Assembly: GCA_964645765.1 (NCBI GenBank)
Contig: CAZYBE010000017.1
Coordinates: 1-61,657, forward strand
Direction: 5' to 3'
Origin: CAZGMN01 sp964645765
GTDB taxonomy: Bacteria > Acidobacteriota > Aminicenantia > Aminicenantales > Aminicenantaceae
DNA length: 61,657 nt
Positions 1-8,461 of this stretch are shown here, one piece after another. The number at the start of each line of letters is the position of its first letter. Position 1 is the first letter of the stretch. Made by a program: the position numbers and the translations under genes. The notes beneath the pieces were generated by a model. It saw only the letters and a program-made list of their open reading frames with translations. It was not told the origin of the DNA and ran no database searches.

Positions 1-466
1 CTGGAGGGGGTGGGGGAGGAGGTGGCACTGGAGGAGGGGCGAGAAAAGCGCTGTAGACTTCGATTGTAGGCAGATTTTTCGGATTCAAAATAGGGTATAT
101 CACCAGAAGCAGAATGATGATGAGATGGACGACAAAAGCAAGAGGAAAAGCAAAGGCCTGTCTTCTTATATTTTTCTCCGGGATAATAAAGGAATCTTTA
201 AACATTTTAGCTTCCCTCTGGCGGGCTTCAGATGCGCTTTGTTTTATTCCAGCTGTGACTCGACGCGGGAAAGATTCCCAATATTTTTCTTCTTGAGGAA
301 TAGAAAGAGTTTCTTTTGAAACTTCTTCCAATTTTTCAAAATAGGCAAGCTCTTCGCGGCATTCCTGGCAAGTTCTGAGATGGTCTTCGACTTTTTTCCT
401 CAGGTCATCGTGAAGCTCGCCGTCAAAATAAGCTCCTAAAATATTTTTAACTTTCTTGTGTCTCAT
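1..466 (-). CDS. Zinc-finger anti-sigma domain fused to a TonB-type N-terminus (partial, runs off the window start)
   Basis: Read by hand on the minus strand from ATG at 466 to the window edge, 155 codons with no stop. An AAGGAGAAG ribosome site precedes it, and it starts 12 bases after the sigma-factor stop, so the two are co-transcribed. Residues 1-45 are a zf-HC2-like anti-sigma domain with the H-x3-C-x2-C signature (HLRTCQEC). At about residue 92 comes MFKDSF, then one hydrophobic segment (about 105-127) and a Pro-rich run beginning APPPVPPPP. That second part looks like the start of acidobacterial energy-transducing TonB proteins. Inference: a membrane protein that holds the sigma factor and also reaches the periplasm. 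The C-terminal TonB domain would lie outside the window, so the TonB part is less certain than the anti-sigma part. Confidence 0.75.
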   Translation of the reverse strand, partial: MRHKKVKNILGAYFDGELHDDLRKKVEDHLRTCQECREELAYFEKLEEVSKETLSIPQEEKYWESFPRRVTAGIKQSASEARQREAKMFKDSFIIPEKNIRRQAFAFPLAFVVHLIIILLLVIYPILNPKNLPTIEVYSAFLAPPPVPPPPPPPP

Positions 467-477
467 CAGCTTCTCCT

Positions 478-1044
478 TCACAAATGGTCAGCCATTAAAG
501 ACCTGAGTTTTTTTCTGGCCCTGTTCAACCGCGACATCACTGTTCCATCAGGCAAGTTGAGCGCTTGAGCTATATCTTTATAGCTGAGATTTTCATAGAA
601 TCTCAGAATAAACACTGTTTTTTGGTCAGCGGGAAGAGCATCGAGAGACTTCCTGAATTTCTGCTCCAGCCGATTTCTCAGGAGCGTTTCTTCTGGAAGT
701 TCCTGAAGGGTTGATGAGGCATTCCCTGCGATTGTGTTTTCTCTTTCTCCCAATAGCTCTTCCCGCCTGTGGAACTTGAGGTAGTTCAAGCTGTTGTTGA
801 CAGCGATTCTTCGCAGCCAGCTCGAAAAATTCATTTCATCCTTGAACCGGGAGAGGGAGAAATAAGCTTTGATAAAAGTCTCTTGAGAAAGGTCGTCAGC
901 AGACTGATGTGCACCTGTCATCCTGCGGCAGAGATAATAGATGCCCTGCTGGTATTTCCTCACTAGTGCTTCGAAAGCTTGCATGTCTCCCTCTTTCGCC
1001 CTGGCAATAAGCCTCTTTTCATCGTCCTTTTCGTTTTGCCTCAT
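478..1044 (-). CDS. ECF RNA polymerase sigma factor
   Basis: 188 residues, the usual length for an ECF (sigma-70 group 4) factor that directs RNA polymerase to a stress or envelope regulon. Region 2 spans about residues 22-90, with the DDLSQETFIKAY segment typical of region 2. Region 4 spans about 130-182, with the helix-turn-helix YKDIAQALNLPDGTVMSRL. The start has AAGG upstream. The next gene on the same strand, 12 bases away, is its likely membrane anti-sigma partner. The target promoters cannot be read from this window. Confidence 0.93.
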   Translation of the reverse strand: MRQNEKDDEKRLIARAKEGDMQAFEALVRKYQQGIYYLCRRMTGAHQSADDLSQETFIKAYFSLSRFKDEMNFSSWLRRIAVNNSLNYLKFHRREELLGERENTIAGNASSTLQELPEETLLRNRLEQKFRKSLDALPADQKTVFILRFYENLSYKDIAQALNLPDGTVMSRLNRARKKLRSLMADHL

Positions 1045-1277
1045 CTAACCTTCCATCCTTAATACAATTGAAATCAAAGGATATTCCCTTTTTTTATATA
1101 TTTTTATGGCCTGAATGCCTTATAGCATTCCCCGTCCCGAATAAATATCAAGCAACTTTTGTGCCAGGTAATTATTAATTGCTGCCTTTATTTTCAGCGA
1201 TATAACCTTCTCCTCAGTATCAAAAAGTAAATTTATTTTACACCTGTAAAATTCTTTTAGGAAAAGCGGTCGCCCAA

Positions 1278-2837
1278 TCAGGGCTGATTTTTTATTTTAC
1301 TGATCAGTTCTTCTGCCTTTTCTTTAAAAGCGCTGTGAAGGGAAGCTTTTTGGGCGAGGTTCAACGCTTCTTCTTTCATCCCGGCGTTGAAATAGCCTGC
1401 AGCGCCGTTATAGAGGGCTGTAGCCTTTGCCAGCGCAGTCTTTCTCAACTGGGCTTTCTTTCTTGAAACGAGCTTTTCTTTTCTTTCTTGGGAAAGAGAT
1501 GAGTCTTCTATCTCCTTGATTTTTTCCTCAAGGGCTTTTTCTATCCTTTCGGAACAGTAAGTAGCCAGACCAAAATAGATGCCTGAATTTTTCCAATCAT
1601 GTTTTTTGGCATAGATATTTCCCAGATAAAAATTAGCATCGTAATTGGTAGCATTGATTTGCAGCGCCTCCATAAAATTTTTCTCGGCCACTTCCAGGTT
1701 TTCTTTTTTAAAGGCAATGATTCCAGAAAGCGTCAGGAGTTCGCTGTTGCCGTAAAGGTATTTTTTTGCATTTTCAGCGCTCTCCCAAGCTGCATCTAAA
1801 TTTCCTAGCTCATTCTGATTCCAGGCAAGCCAGTAATAGGATTCGCCCATGAAAAAGCTTCCGAGCGCGATGAGCCTGTTGCAGCATTCTATCGCCTCTC
1901 CATTTTTTTCTAGATAGCTCAGACATATTGCTTTTCCAAGAAGAGCATCCCTGTATTCAGGGGCCATTTTGATGGCCTGCTCATAGAGTTCAAGGCTTTT
2001 CCCAAGCTCCTCCAAAGCAAAATAGATGCTGGCTAAAGATATGACAGTGGACGAGGATTCTGGAACCTGCTGGTAAGCTTTTGCAAAATTCTGCTCGGCG
2101 CCGATAAGCCGGCCTCTTTTAAGGGCAAGCTCGCCCAGAAAATAATAAGCTTCGCAAAAGAGAGGCTCTTTTTCGAGGAGCAAGTTAAGTCTCTCCTCGT
2201 TCTCAGCAGGAGAGATTGACAGTTTATATTGAATCAAAGGAGATTGGGGAAAAATTCGCGAAATAGGGGAAAGGTCGACCTTCTCTTCCCCAAGATAAGG
2301 AGAAAAATTCCAGATGAGAGAAATATAGAGATAAGCAAAGAACTCCTCGGTTCTGTACTGCTCTCTGAGCAGATTTGCCCATAACGGCACATCCTTTTTT
2401 AGCTTGTTGTAGGTTGCATCGATTTTAGAACTGTCTTTGAGGAAGTCATAGACAAACCCTTTCGTATTCCTTGGAATGGAATCGACAATATCCAGATAAA
2501 CAGAATATTCTGGAAGCGAGGGAGAGGCCTGAATAAGCCGGGAGGCTTCCTCAAGGCTCTTGTGCTCTAAGACTCCCAGTTCTTTTTGCCTGAGGGCAAG
2601 AAGGAGGTCTGCCTTTATCAGCCTCTCCTTGGTCTGTTTCTGAAAGCGGTGAAAGGCAAGAAGCTCTCGATAAACTTGAGAAGCTTCTTTCAGGCAGGAG
2701 TAGCTTCCCCTCTTCACGAGGCTGTCTGCATCTTTTATTTTGTTCTGGTAATCGATGAGCTGGGGTGCAACTTTCGTTTTCTTTCCCGGTGCACAAAAAG
2801 CCAGGAAAAGAAGAAGAAAAATCATATATTTCTTCAT
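1278..2837 (-). CDS. TPR-repeat protein, probably a lipoprotein
   Basis: 519 residues. The N-terminus is a signal peptide (MKKYMIFLLLFLAFCAPGK). Cys16 sits where a lipobox Cys would be, although Phe before it is not the preferred residue. From about residue 225 to 430 there are repeated 34-residue helical units with the A-x3-Y-x2-A pattern, for example NFAKAYQQVPESSSTVISLA, which indicates tetratricopeptide repeats. The C-terminal part is charged and helical. TPR proteins usually act as protein-protein scaffolds. No catalytic motif is visible and the partner is unknown. It is transcribed alone on the minus strand. Confidence 0.8.
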   Translation of the reverse strand: MKKYMIFLLLFLAFCAPGKKTKVAPQLIDYQNKIKDADSLVKRGSYSCLKEASQVYRELLAFHRFQKQTKERLIKADLLLALRQKELGVLEHKSLEEASRLIQASPSLPEYSVYLDIVDSIPRNTKGFVYDFLKDSSKIDATYNKLKKDVPLWANLLREQYRTEEFFAYLYISLIWNFSPYLGEEKVDLSPISRIFPQSPLIQYKLSISPAENEERLNLLLEKEPLFCEAYYFLGELALKRGRLIGAEQNFAKAYQQVPESSSTVISLASIYFALEELGKSLELYEQAIKMAPEYRDALLGKAICLSYLEKNGEAIECCNRLIALGSFFMGESYYWLAWNQNELGNLDAAWESAENAKKYLYGNSELLTLSGIIAFKKENLEVAEKNFMEALQINATNYDANFYLGNIYAKKHDWKNSGIYFGLATYCSERIEKALEEKIKEIEDSSLSQERKEKLVSRKKAQLRKTALAKATALYNGAAGYFNAGMKEEALNLAQKASLHSAFKEKAEELISKIKNQP

Positions 2838-3196
2838 TGTTGAGTTCCCGTTATCAGTTTATTGAGCATTCGATTTTCGTTTTTTTGTTTTAGGGTTTGC
2901 ATAAAAGCAATCTGTATCTTCTCATAGGCGATTCCAGATGGGGTGCCAATCTCTTTTTTAAGATTGGTTTTAAAAAGAAAAAAGAGATTAAAAAGGAATT
3001 TTGCATATTGGCTTAAGTTATGGAGATGGTTGATATTATACATCGAATAAATACGCTTGACACTCGGAAATTGTTTACAGCGTCTTAATTTATAGAAATG
3101 AGCTCTGGCCTTCGCAAAGGCCCAAAAGCTCAGCCTTTTGTTTGACTTTAAAGGTCAACAGAGTTATTTATGAGAAGTAATTTTTAGGAGGGGAAA

Positions 3197-4753
3197 ATGA
3201 AAAAAGTAATTTTTGCCGCAAGTTTAATCCTCTTTTGCTTTGCCTTTGTTTTTTCTCAGGAAAAAGAATTTGAAGCCGTCCGCCTGACTCTGAACGATTG
3301 TTTGCTCAAAGCCCTGGAAAATAACTTCGATATCCTGGTTGAGGCCATCAATCCTGAGATTTCAGAATTTTCAATCAGGGAATCTAAAGAATTTTTCATG
3401 CCTCAATTGAGCTTTGGCTTTGATAATTACAATCGAAGATTTCCAACAAATTGGTATGCTCAGGGCGAAGTGATAAGACTTAGATCAAATAATTATTCTA
3501 TTGGATTAGCCCAGAAGATTATGACTGGTGGACAGATAAATCTTTCGCTTTCCAATGAGATTTCAGATTCAACTCAAAAACTGTTGATTGTCAATCCTAG
3601 TTACTCCGGTAACCTAAGCCTTGATATTACTCAACCTCTTCTAAAAGGCTTCGGGCCTAAAATTAACAGAAGGGAGATAAAAATAGCTCAAAATCAAAGG
3701 GATATTTCCCTCTACAACTTGAAATCGACTCTCATCCAGAAAGTCTATGAGGTAGAGGCTGCCTACTGGAGCTTGGTTTCGGCCATTGAATCTTTAAAGG
3801 TGAATGAATATTCTTTGGCAAACAGCAAAGAGCGGCTGGAAAGGACGAAAGAGGCAGCCAGAATTGGGATAAAAACAGCAGTTGATGTTTTAGCCTCTGA
3901 GACAGAAGTTGCAAGCTGGGAAAACAGGATTATCTCAGCCAGGTTACAGGTCGAAAGGTCTGAGAACAGGTTGAGAGAACTCATTAATTTCCCTGCAGAT
4001 GAGGCAGGCAGAGCAAAATCCGTTATTCCCGTAGACGAACCTAGCGTGGAAAAAAAAGAGATAAGCTTTGAAGAAGCTATGAAGATAGCCGTTGAGGAAA
4101 GGCCGGAAATGATGAGATACCAAAAAATGATTGAAAATAGCGCTCTCGATGTAAGTTATTACAGGAATCAGCTCCTCCCTCAGCTCGACTTTCAATTACA
4201 CCTCTGGTATCTCGGACAATCAGGGGATAGGCTCATTTATGAAAATGACGACCCCTACCGTGGGAATATAATAGGGAAAACCGAAAAAAGCTGGACAGAC
4301 GCCTTTAAAGATGTTTTTGACTTTAAATATGACAACTGGTTTGTCACTCTGAACCTCAGCATACCTTTCCAGAATATATTCTCGCGCGCTGGCCTGGCAA
4401 GAGCCAAGATGGAAAAGGAGCAGAAGCAGCTGGAGATGGAGAAAGAGAAAAGATCCATTTACAACGACCTCCTATCAGGATTCAAGGAGCTAAAAAACAG
4501 CGAGAAAAGATTGGAGACTTCATCCTTATACAGACAACTGATGGAAAAGAAACTTCAGGCTGAGGAGGAGAGGGTCAGGCTTGGCCTGGCAACTAGCGAG
4601 TGGCTTTTCCAGTATCAGCGGGATTTGGCGTCGGCCAAGACTGATGAAATACAGGCGACCATTGACTATAAGGTCTCAGTTGCGAATATAGAAAAAATTA
4701 TGGGGGTCAACCTCAAATCAAAGAACCTCAAATTCAGGGAATATGATTTTTAA
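3197..4753 (+). CDS. TolC-family outer-membrane efflux protein
   Basis: 518 residues with a clear signal peptide (about residues 1-21, cleaved near FVFSQEK). An AGGAGG ribosome site lies upstream. The body shows two outer-membrane-efflux repeats, roughly residues 30-265 and 285-505, rich in long amphipathic helices, as expected for TolC channels that give the exit duct to inner-membrane transporters. Each repeat begins with an L-x-E/D-A-x3-A-x-E/N type helix (LTLNDCLLKALENN and ISFEEAMKIAVEERP). No inner-membrane pump or adaptor gene is adjacent. The ABC module downstream is separated by its own promoter, so its pump partner is not known. Confidence 0.88.
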   Translation: MKKVIFAASLILFCFAFVFSQEKEFEAVRLTLNDCLLKALENNFDILVEAINPEISEFSIRESKEFFMPQLSFGFDNYNRRFPTNWYAQGEVIRLRSNNYSIGLAQKIMTGGQINLSLSNEISDSTQKLLIVNPSYSGNLSLDITQPLLKGFGPKINRREIKIAQNQRDISLYNLKSTLIQKVYEVEAAYWSLVSAIESLKVNEYSLANSKERLERTKEAARIGIKTAVDVLASETEVASWENRIISARLQVERSENRLRELINFPADEAGRAKSVIPVDEPSVEKKEISFEEAMKIAVEERPEMMRYQKMIENSALDVSYYRNQLLPQLDFQLHLWYLGQSGDRLIYENDDPYRGNIIGKTEKSWTDAFKDVFDFKYDNWFVTLNLSIPFQNIFSRAGLARAKMEKEQKQLEMEKEKRSIYNDLLSGFKELKNSEKRLETSSLYRQLMEKKLQAEEERVRLGLATSEWLFQYQRDLASAKTDEIQATIDYKVSVANIEKIMGVNLKSKNLKFREYDF

Positions 4754-4964
4754 AGAATTTTTGTTACAACCTCTGTCCCAGGGGTCATGAAGCTACCAGT
4801 TACTACCATGGATTTTCTCAGCTTCAAGTCATAAGAAAAGCTTGAAGAAGTGGTCTGGTTTTAATAATTAGCTTTTATTCGAATGGCCTCGCTCCAACCA
4901 GGTTTTTAATGACACGCCACATATTCTTCACCCACAAACTTGGAAGAGATCCTATTAAAAATGC

Positions 4965-4992
4965 TTGACAAATGTAAAATCTGTATTATATT
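4965..4992 (+). promoter_or_regulatory. Sigma-70 promoter of the first GntR-ABC module
   Basis: A perfect TTGACA at 4965-4970 and TATATT at 4987-4992 are separated by 16 bases. The start codon of the regulator is at 5021, giving a leader of about 20 nt with AGGA as a ribosome site. Confidence 0.7.
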
Positions 4993-5010
4993 ATTAATAC
5001 AGTAATACAG
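4981..5010 (+). promoter_or_regulatory. Palindromic operator, likely autoregulatory GntR (YtrA-type) site
   Basis: CTGTATTA (4981-4988) and TAATACAG (4995-5002) form a perfect inverted repeat with a 6-base spacer, and TAATACAG is repeated at once at 5003-5010. The site covers the -10 element of the promoter for the adjacent gntR gene. YtrA-type GntR proteins typically bind such palindromes before their own operons, so autorepression is the simplest reading. Confidence 0.65.
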
Positions 5011-5020
5011 GACCTAAAAG

Positions 5021-5422
5021 ATGATAAAAGTTGAGACAAAAAGCTTTATCCCGATTTATGAACAGATAAAGAAGGAGATAAAGAACAGAATTTCACAGGA
5101 CATTTTTAAGGCCAACGAGCCTCTGCCTTCAATCCGAGAGCTGGCAACACAACTTCTCATCAATCCCAACACCGTTGCCCGGGCTTACCGGGAACTGGAG
5201 CAGGAAGGGTTCATCTACACCCGCAAAGGCAAGGGGTGCTATGTTTCTGATAACTCCTCTTCCCTGGTTAAAGACGATAATCTGAACCTCCTGACACAGC
5301 TCATCGATAAAACAATTGAAGAAGCAAAAAAGCTAAACCTTGACCCAGGGGAAATCAAAAAGCTCTTTAAAAAGAGGCTCGAGCAGGCCTGGGGAAACGA
5401 GGAGGAAAGGGGGAAAGAATGA
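5021..5422 (+). CDS. GntR-family transcriptional regulator, YtrA subfamily
   Basis: 133 residues. A GntR winged helix-turn-helix covers about residues 8-75, with the recognition-helix stretch LLINPNTVARAYRELEQEGF and the wing TRKGKGCYV. Only about 55 residues follow, too few for an FCD or UTRA effector domain, which is the mark of the short YtrA subgroup that controls ABC transporter operons. The stop overlaps the next start by 4 bases (ATGA), so it is the first gene of the operon. The palindromic site over its own promoter suggests it represses the whole operon until a signal arrives. The signal is unknown. Confidence 0.9.
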   Translation: MIKVETKSFIPIYEQIKKEIKNRISQDIFKANEPLPSIRELATQLLINPNTVARAYRELEQEGFIYTRKGKGCYVSDNSSSLVKDDNLNLLTQLIDKTIEEAKKLNLDPGEIKKLFKKRLEQAWGNEEERGKE

Positions 5423-6294
5423 ACGAGGTTTTAAGGATAGAGAATCTCTCAAAGAAGTTTGGCCGGAAAAGTGTTCTTAAGGATTTCTCCATGGCCATCG
5501 AGAAGGGAAAAGTCTACGGGCTGCTCGGTAAAAACGGCGAAGGGAAAACGACCCTGATCAGAGTAATCATGGGCGTCATACCGCCCGACCAGGGTGAGTT
5601 ATTCTATAAAAGCCAGAAAATAAAATTCAACGAAACCTCATACAAAAAGGAAATAGGCTATATTCCAGAAGAATCTATTTTTTTCAGCTGGATGACGATA
5701 AAAGAGCTTCTGAACTTTAACGCTTCATTCTTCCCGACCTGGAACGCCAAGAAAGCCGATGATTATTTAGAAAGATTTTCCCTTGAGAAAAGAACAAGAA
5801 TAAAAAATCTGTCCAGAGGCATGAAGCTGAAGCTGGGGTTTATGGTGGCTTTAGCCTCAGAGCCAGAGTTCCTGATCCTTGATGACCCAACCTCAGGGCT
5901 TGATGTCCCTACAAGGCAAGACTTTTTGAAGGGTGTCATCGAAGAAATCCTGGAGGGAGGAACGACGATCCTTTTCTCCACCCATCTCGTCCATGAGCTG
6001 GAAGGAATTATCGACCATCTCAGCATTCTTCATCACGGCCGCCTCATCCTTGACCAGGATTTCGAAGAGGTTAAAGGCTCGGTGAAAAGGGTCCGTCTGA
6101 AATTCGATAAGAATATCCCGGAGAAGCTCGAGCTGGAAGGTATTCTCACCGAGCGCAAAGACGGACCTTACAAGGAATTCGTTGTCTATCCCTGGAATGA
6201 GGAGAAAAGGGAGAGGCTGAAAGCACTAAGACCTGCGAGCATGGAAGTTGAGTCTCTGACTTTAGAGGAAATTTTCATCAGTTTTGTCTCCTGA
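5419..6294 (+). CDS. ABC transporter ATP-binding protein
   Basis: 291 residues. Walker A is GLLGKNGEGKTT (about residue 35). The signature LSRGMKLKLGF departs from LSGGQ. Walker B and D-loop are EFLILDDPTSGLD, and the H-loop is STHLVHE. After the nucleotide-binding domain (to about residue 215) comes a C-terminal extension of about 75 residues, as in drug- and antibiotic-type ABC-2 ATPases. It overlaps the regulator upstream and the permease open frame downstream, so it should be the motor of the transporter at 6326-8218. The substrate is unknown. YtrA-type operons often respond to cell-wall-acting compounds. Confidence 0.92.
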   Translation: MNEVLRIENLSKKFGRKSVLKDFSMAIEKGKVYGLLGKNGEGKTTLIRVIMGVIPPDQGELFYKSQKIKFNETSYKKEIGYIPEESIFFSWMTIKELLNFNASFFPTWNAKKADDYLERFSLEKRTRIKNLSRGMKLKLGFMVALASEPEFLILDDPTSGLDVPTRQDFLKGVIEEILEGGTTILFSTHLVHELEGIIDHLSILHHGRLILDQDFEEVKGSVKRVRLKFDKNIPEKLELEGILTERKDGPYKEFVVYPWNEEKRERLKALRPASMEVESLTLEEIFISFVS

Positions 6295-6325
6295 CCATAA
6301 GGGAATTAAAAGAGGGGAGGAGCCG

Positions 6326-8218
6326 ATGTTTTTTAAAATATTCTTAAAAGAATGGAGAGAAAATATCATCCTTTTTTCGATAGCGATTCTATTGATGCTG
6401 GCCACGGTCGCCTTGAGCTTATCCAACTTGAGACAAATGACCTTATATTTTTCTGGCATGATTTTGTTGTTCTTCCTTCCTTTCGCTTCCCTGCTCATCG
6501 GCTCGGGCGGCTTTTACTCAGAATTCAAGGACAACGCCTGGATTTACCTTTTCTCCCGGCCGATCAAGAAATGGCAGATTTGGGTCTTCAAATACATCTC
6601 TCTTTTGAGCATTTTGTTTGCCATTTTCTTGATATTCATTTTGATAAGGCAATTCCTTCCAGGGCTTGGTGAAATACTGGAAGATATCAGTTTTCCTTCA
6701 GAGGTGCGGGGTCTTATTCTAAAGGACTTCCGTGGCCTTTTTTCATTATCTATCTATCTTGTCTTGCCCCTTCTGGCCTTCACCATTTCCTTCTCAATAT
6801 CTATCCTCTCCGAGAAACAATTCGTCGTCTTTTTTGGTTCTATCCTTATCGGAACCGGGCTCGCCTTTATTTTTCAAAGATATCTCTATTTCCTCTGGAC
6901 GACCTATTATTATTATGGGAACTTCAAAATTTTTCCCTTATTCATGGCCTTCAGCTTTATCCTGGCCTCTCTTTTAACTTTCTTAAAGGCTGATTTTTCC
7001 CAGAAAGCCAGAAAAATCATTTATTTTTCCAAGCTCGTCGTGCTTTTTTTAATTTTGTCCTTTGGCCTTGGCATAGTCTGGGTTGCCAAAGGAGCACTCT
7101 TTGCTGGGAGCAAGGAGCTTTATCCACATGACACAATCAAGCACCAAGGCGATGTTTATATAAATTCGATGCGTCGAGGCCTGGTGAAGTATGATTCAAA
7201 AGCCGATAAGGTCAAAAGGCTAGTGGAAAGGGCTGATTTATATTGGAGATTTTCGATTGCCGGGGAAAAAATTGCATTTTTAAAAAAAAGCTACACTCGG
7301 CGCGGAGATTTTTTTGAACTATGGGTTATCAATAACGATGGCTCTCAAGCTAAAGCCTTAATCGATTCCCGCAAACAGGATTCAGCTTTTTATAATTTGG
7401 AATTTAGCGGAAGATGCTTGCTCTCAGCGGATGGAAATAAGATTGCTTTTGCCACAAACCCGCGAGGCTCAAGGCAAAGAAAGACTTCAACGACAATCTG
7501 GCGGATGAATAGCGACGGAACTGGATTGAAAAGTCAAACCGTGGATTTTCCTCCATATAAAGATCTGCGTTTTGTGGCTTGGCCTCCATCCAAAGATTAT
7601 GTTGTTGTTTTACTCGAAGAAATCATGCCTAAATTAAGGTCTATTTATAAACTTATAAAGGTTGACCTGGAGGGCGGAGCTTATCAGGTTCTGGTTGAAA
7701 ATGTTATCACGATATATGAGATGAGAGTTTCTCCTGCTCATGATTCGCTGGCCTTGGCTTATCGCGACCAGCTTGAAAAAAGGGAAATACTTTTGGTTCT
7801 AAACCTGGAAACCCTTGAGAAGAGAGAAGTCCTCAAAACAAGTTCATTAAAGCTCTGGGCGGTCAAATGGAACAGCGGCGGAGATAAAATCCTGTTTTCA
7901 AGGGAGAAGGAATTCTGGGTATATTCATTAGCGGAGAACAAAGCCCAGAGAATCGGCTGGCGGAGCTACAGCTATGAAGTCGGGTTTGACTGGCTCTTGG
8001 ATGGAAAAAGACTTGTTTTGAGCATACCTGTTGACGGCGAATATTACTTGCAGTTTTTAAAGGAAGATTTCAGCGAAGATAAAAAGATAAAAATTCCCTA
8101 TCCTATCCAGGGCAATATTTATCTTTGGGGCCTGGATAACAAGGTGCTGATGAAATTTCAAAAAGGCCCTTTGTTCCGCCTCAATCTGGAAACGGGAAAC
8201 TGGAAAAAAATCTATTGA
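6326..8218 (+). CDS. ABC-2 type permease fused to a TolB/PD40-like beta-propeller
   Basis: 630 residues from ATG at 6326, chosen because GGGGAGG lies just upstream. The frame is open from 6284, but that start lacks a ribosome site. Residues 1 to about 265 are a permease with roughly six hydrophobic segments (an early one is FSIAILLMLATVALSLS). From about residue 285 to the end it is soluble and repetitive, with blades such as ELWVINNDGSQAKAL, IWRMNSDGTGLKSQ and KIAFATNPRGS. These are the PD40/WD40-like repeats of TolB propellers. The propeller follows the last membrane helix, so it probably lies outside the cytoplasm. The fusion is uncommon, and in the second module these parts are separate genes. 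Confidence 0.82.
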   Translation: MFFKIFLKEWRENIILFSIAILLMLATVALSLSNLRQMTLYFSGMILLFFLPFASLLIGSGGFYSEFKDNAWIYLFSRPIKKWQIWVFKYISLLSILFAIFLIFILIRQFLPGLGEILEDISFPSEVRGLILKDFRGLFSLSIYLVLPLLAFTISFSISILSEKQFVVFFGSILIGTGLAFIFQRYLYFLWTTYYYYGNFKIFPLFMAFSFILASLLTFLKADFSQKARKIIYFSKLVVLFLILSFGLGIVWVAKGALFAGSKELYPHDTIKHQGDVYINSMRRGLVKYDSKADKVKRLVERADLYWRFSIAGEKIAFLKKSYTRRGDFFELWVINNDGSQAKALIDSRKQDSAFYNLEFSGRCLLSADGNKIAFATNPRGSRQRKTSTTIWRMNSDGTGLKSQTVDFPPYKDLRFVAWPPSKDYVVVLLEEIMPKLRSIYKLIKVDLEGGAYQVLVENVITIYEMRVSPAHDSLALAYRDQLEKREILLVLNLETLEKREVLKTSSLKLWAVKWNSGGDKILFSREKEFWVYSLAENKAQRIGWRSYSYEVGFDWLLDGKRLVLSIPVDGEYYLQFLKEDFSEDKKIKIPYPIQGNIYLWGLDNKVLMKFQKGPLFRLNLETGNWKKIY

Positions 8219-8282
8219 ATTAAGGGGACACAATACTTAATTCAAAATTAAGGGAAAAATTAAGGGGACACAATACTTAATT
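8218..8282 (+). repeat. Two 25-bp direct repeats carrying GGGGACACAATACTT
   Basis: The same 25 bases occur at 8218-8242 and 8258-8282, 40 bases apart. Each copy has inner arms AATTAAG and CTTAATT and could fold into a 7-bp hairpin. The first copy begins inside the stop codon of the permease-propeller gene. The GGGGACA core recurs elsewhere between genes in this window and resembles the REP-like palindromes mobilised by RAYT (Y1) transposases. No such transposase is present here. Confidence 0.6.
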
Positions 8283-8461
8283 ACGCAGGCAAGACAAGGA
8301 TTCAAAAATACTTGTTCAAGGACTTGAGTGAGTGAGAAGAATTGCTAACAAAGAAAGCCATAAAATTTTTATTAATTAAGAATTTTAAATTTTTAAAAAA
8401 AAGGAAGCGTAACAAAAAATTTATTTTTCTTTATTGTATCCTGTAAAAAAGGCGGTAAGAG

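Noticed and set aside
2834..3043. 69-residue minus-strand frame before the TPR gene
   Set aside because: No ribosome site or family likeness, and AT-rich filler composition. It overlaps the TPR start only by 4 bases, which can arise by chance.
8218..8282. CRISPR array
   Set aside because: Only two copies 40 bases apart, no unique spacers of regular size and no cas genes.
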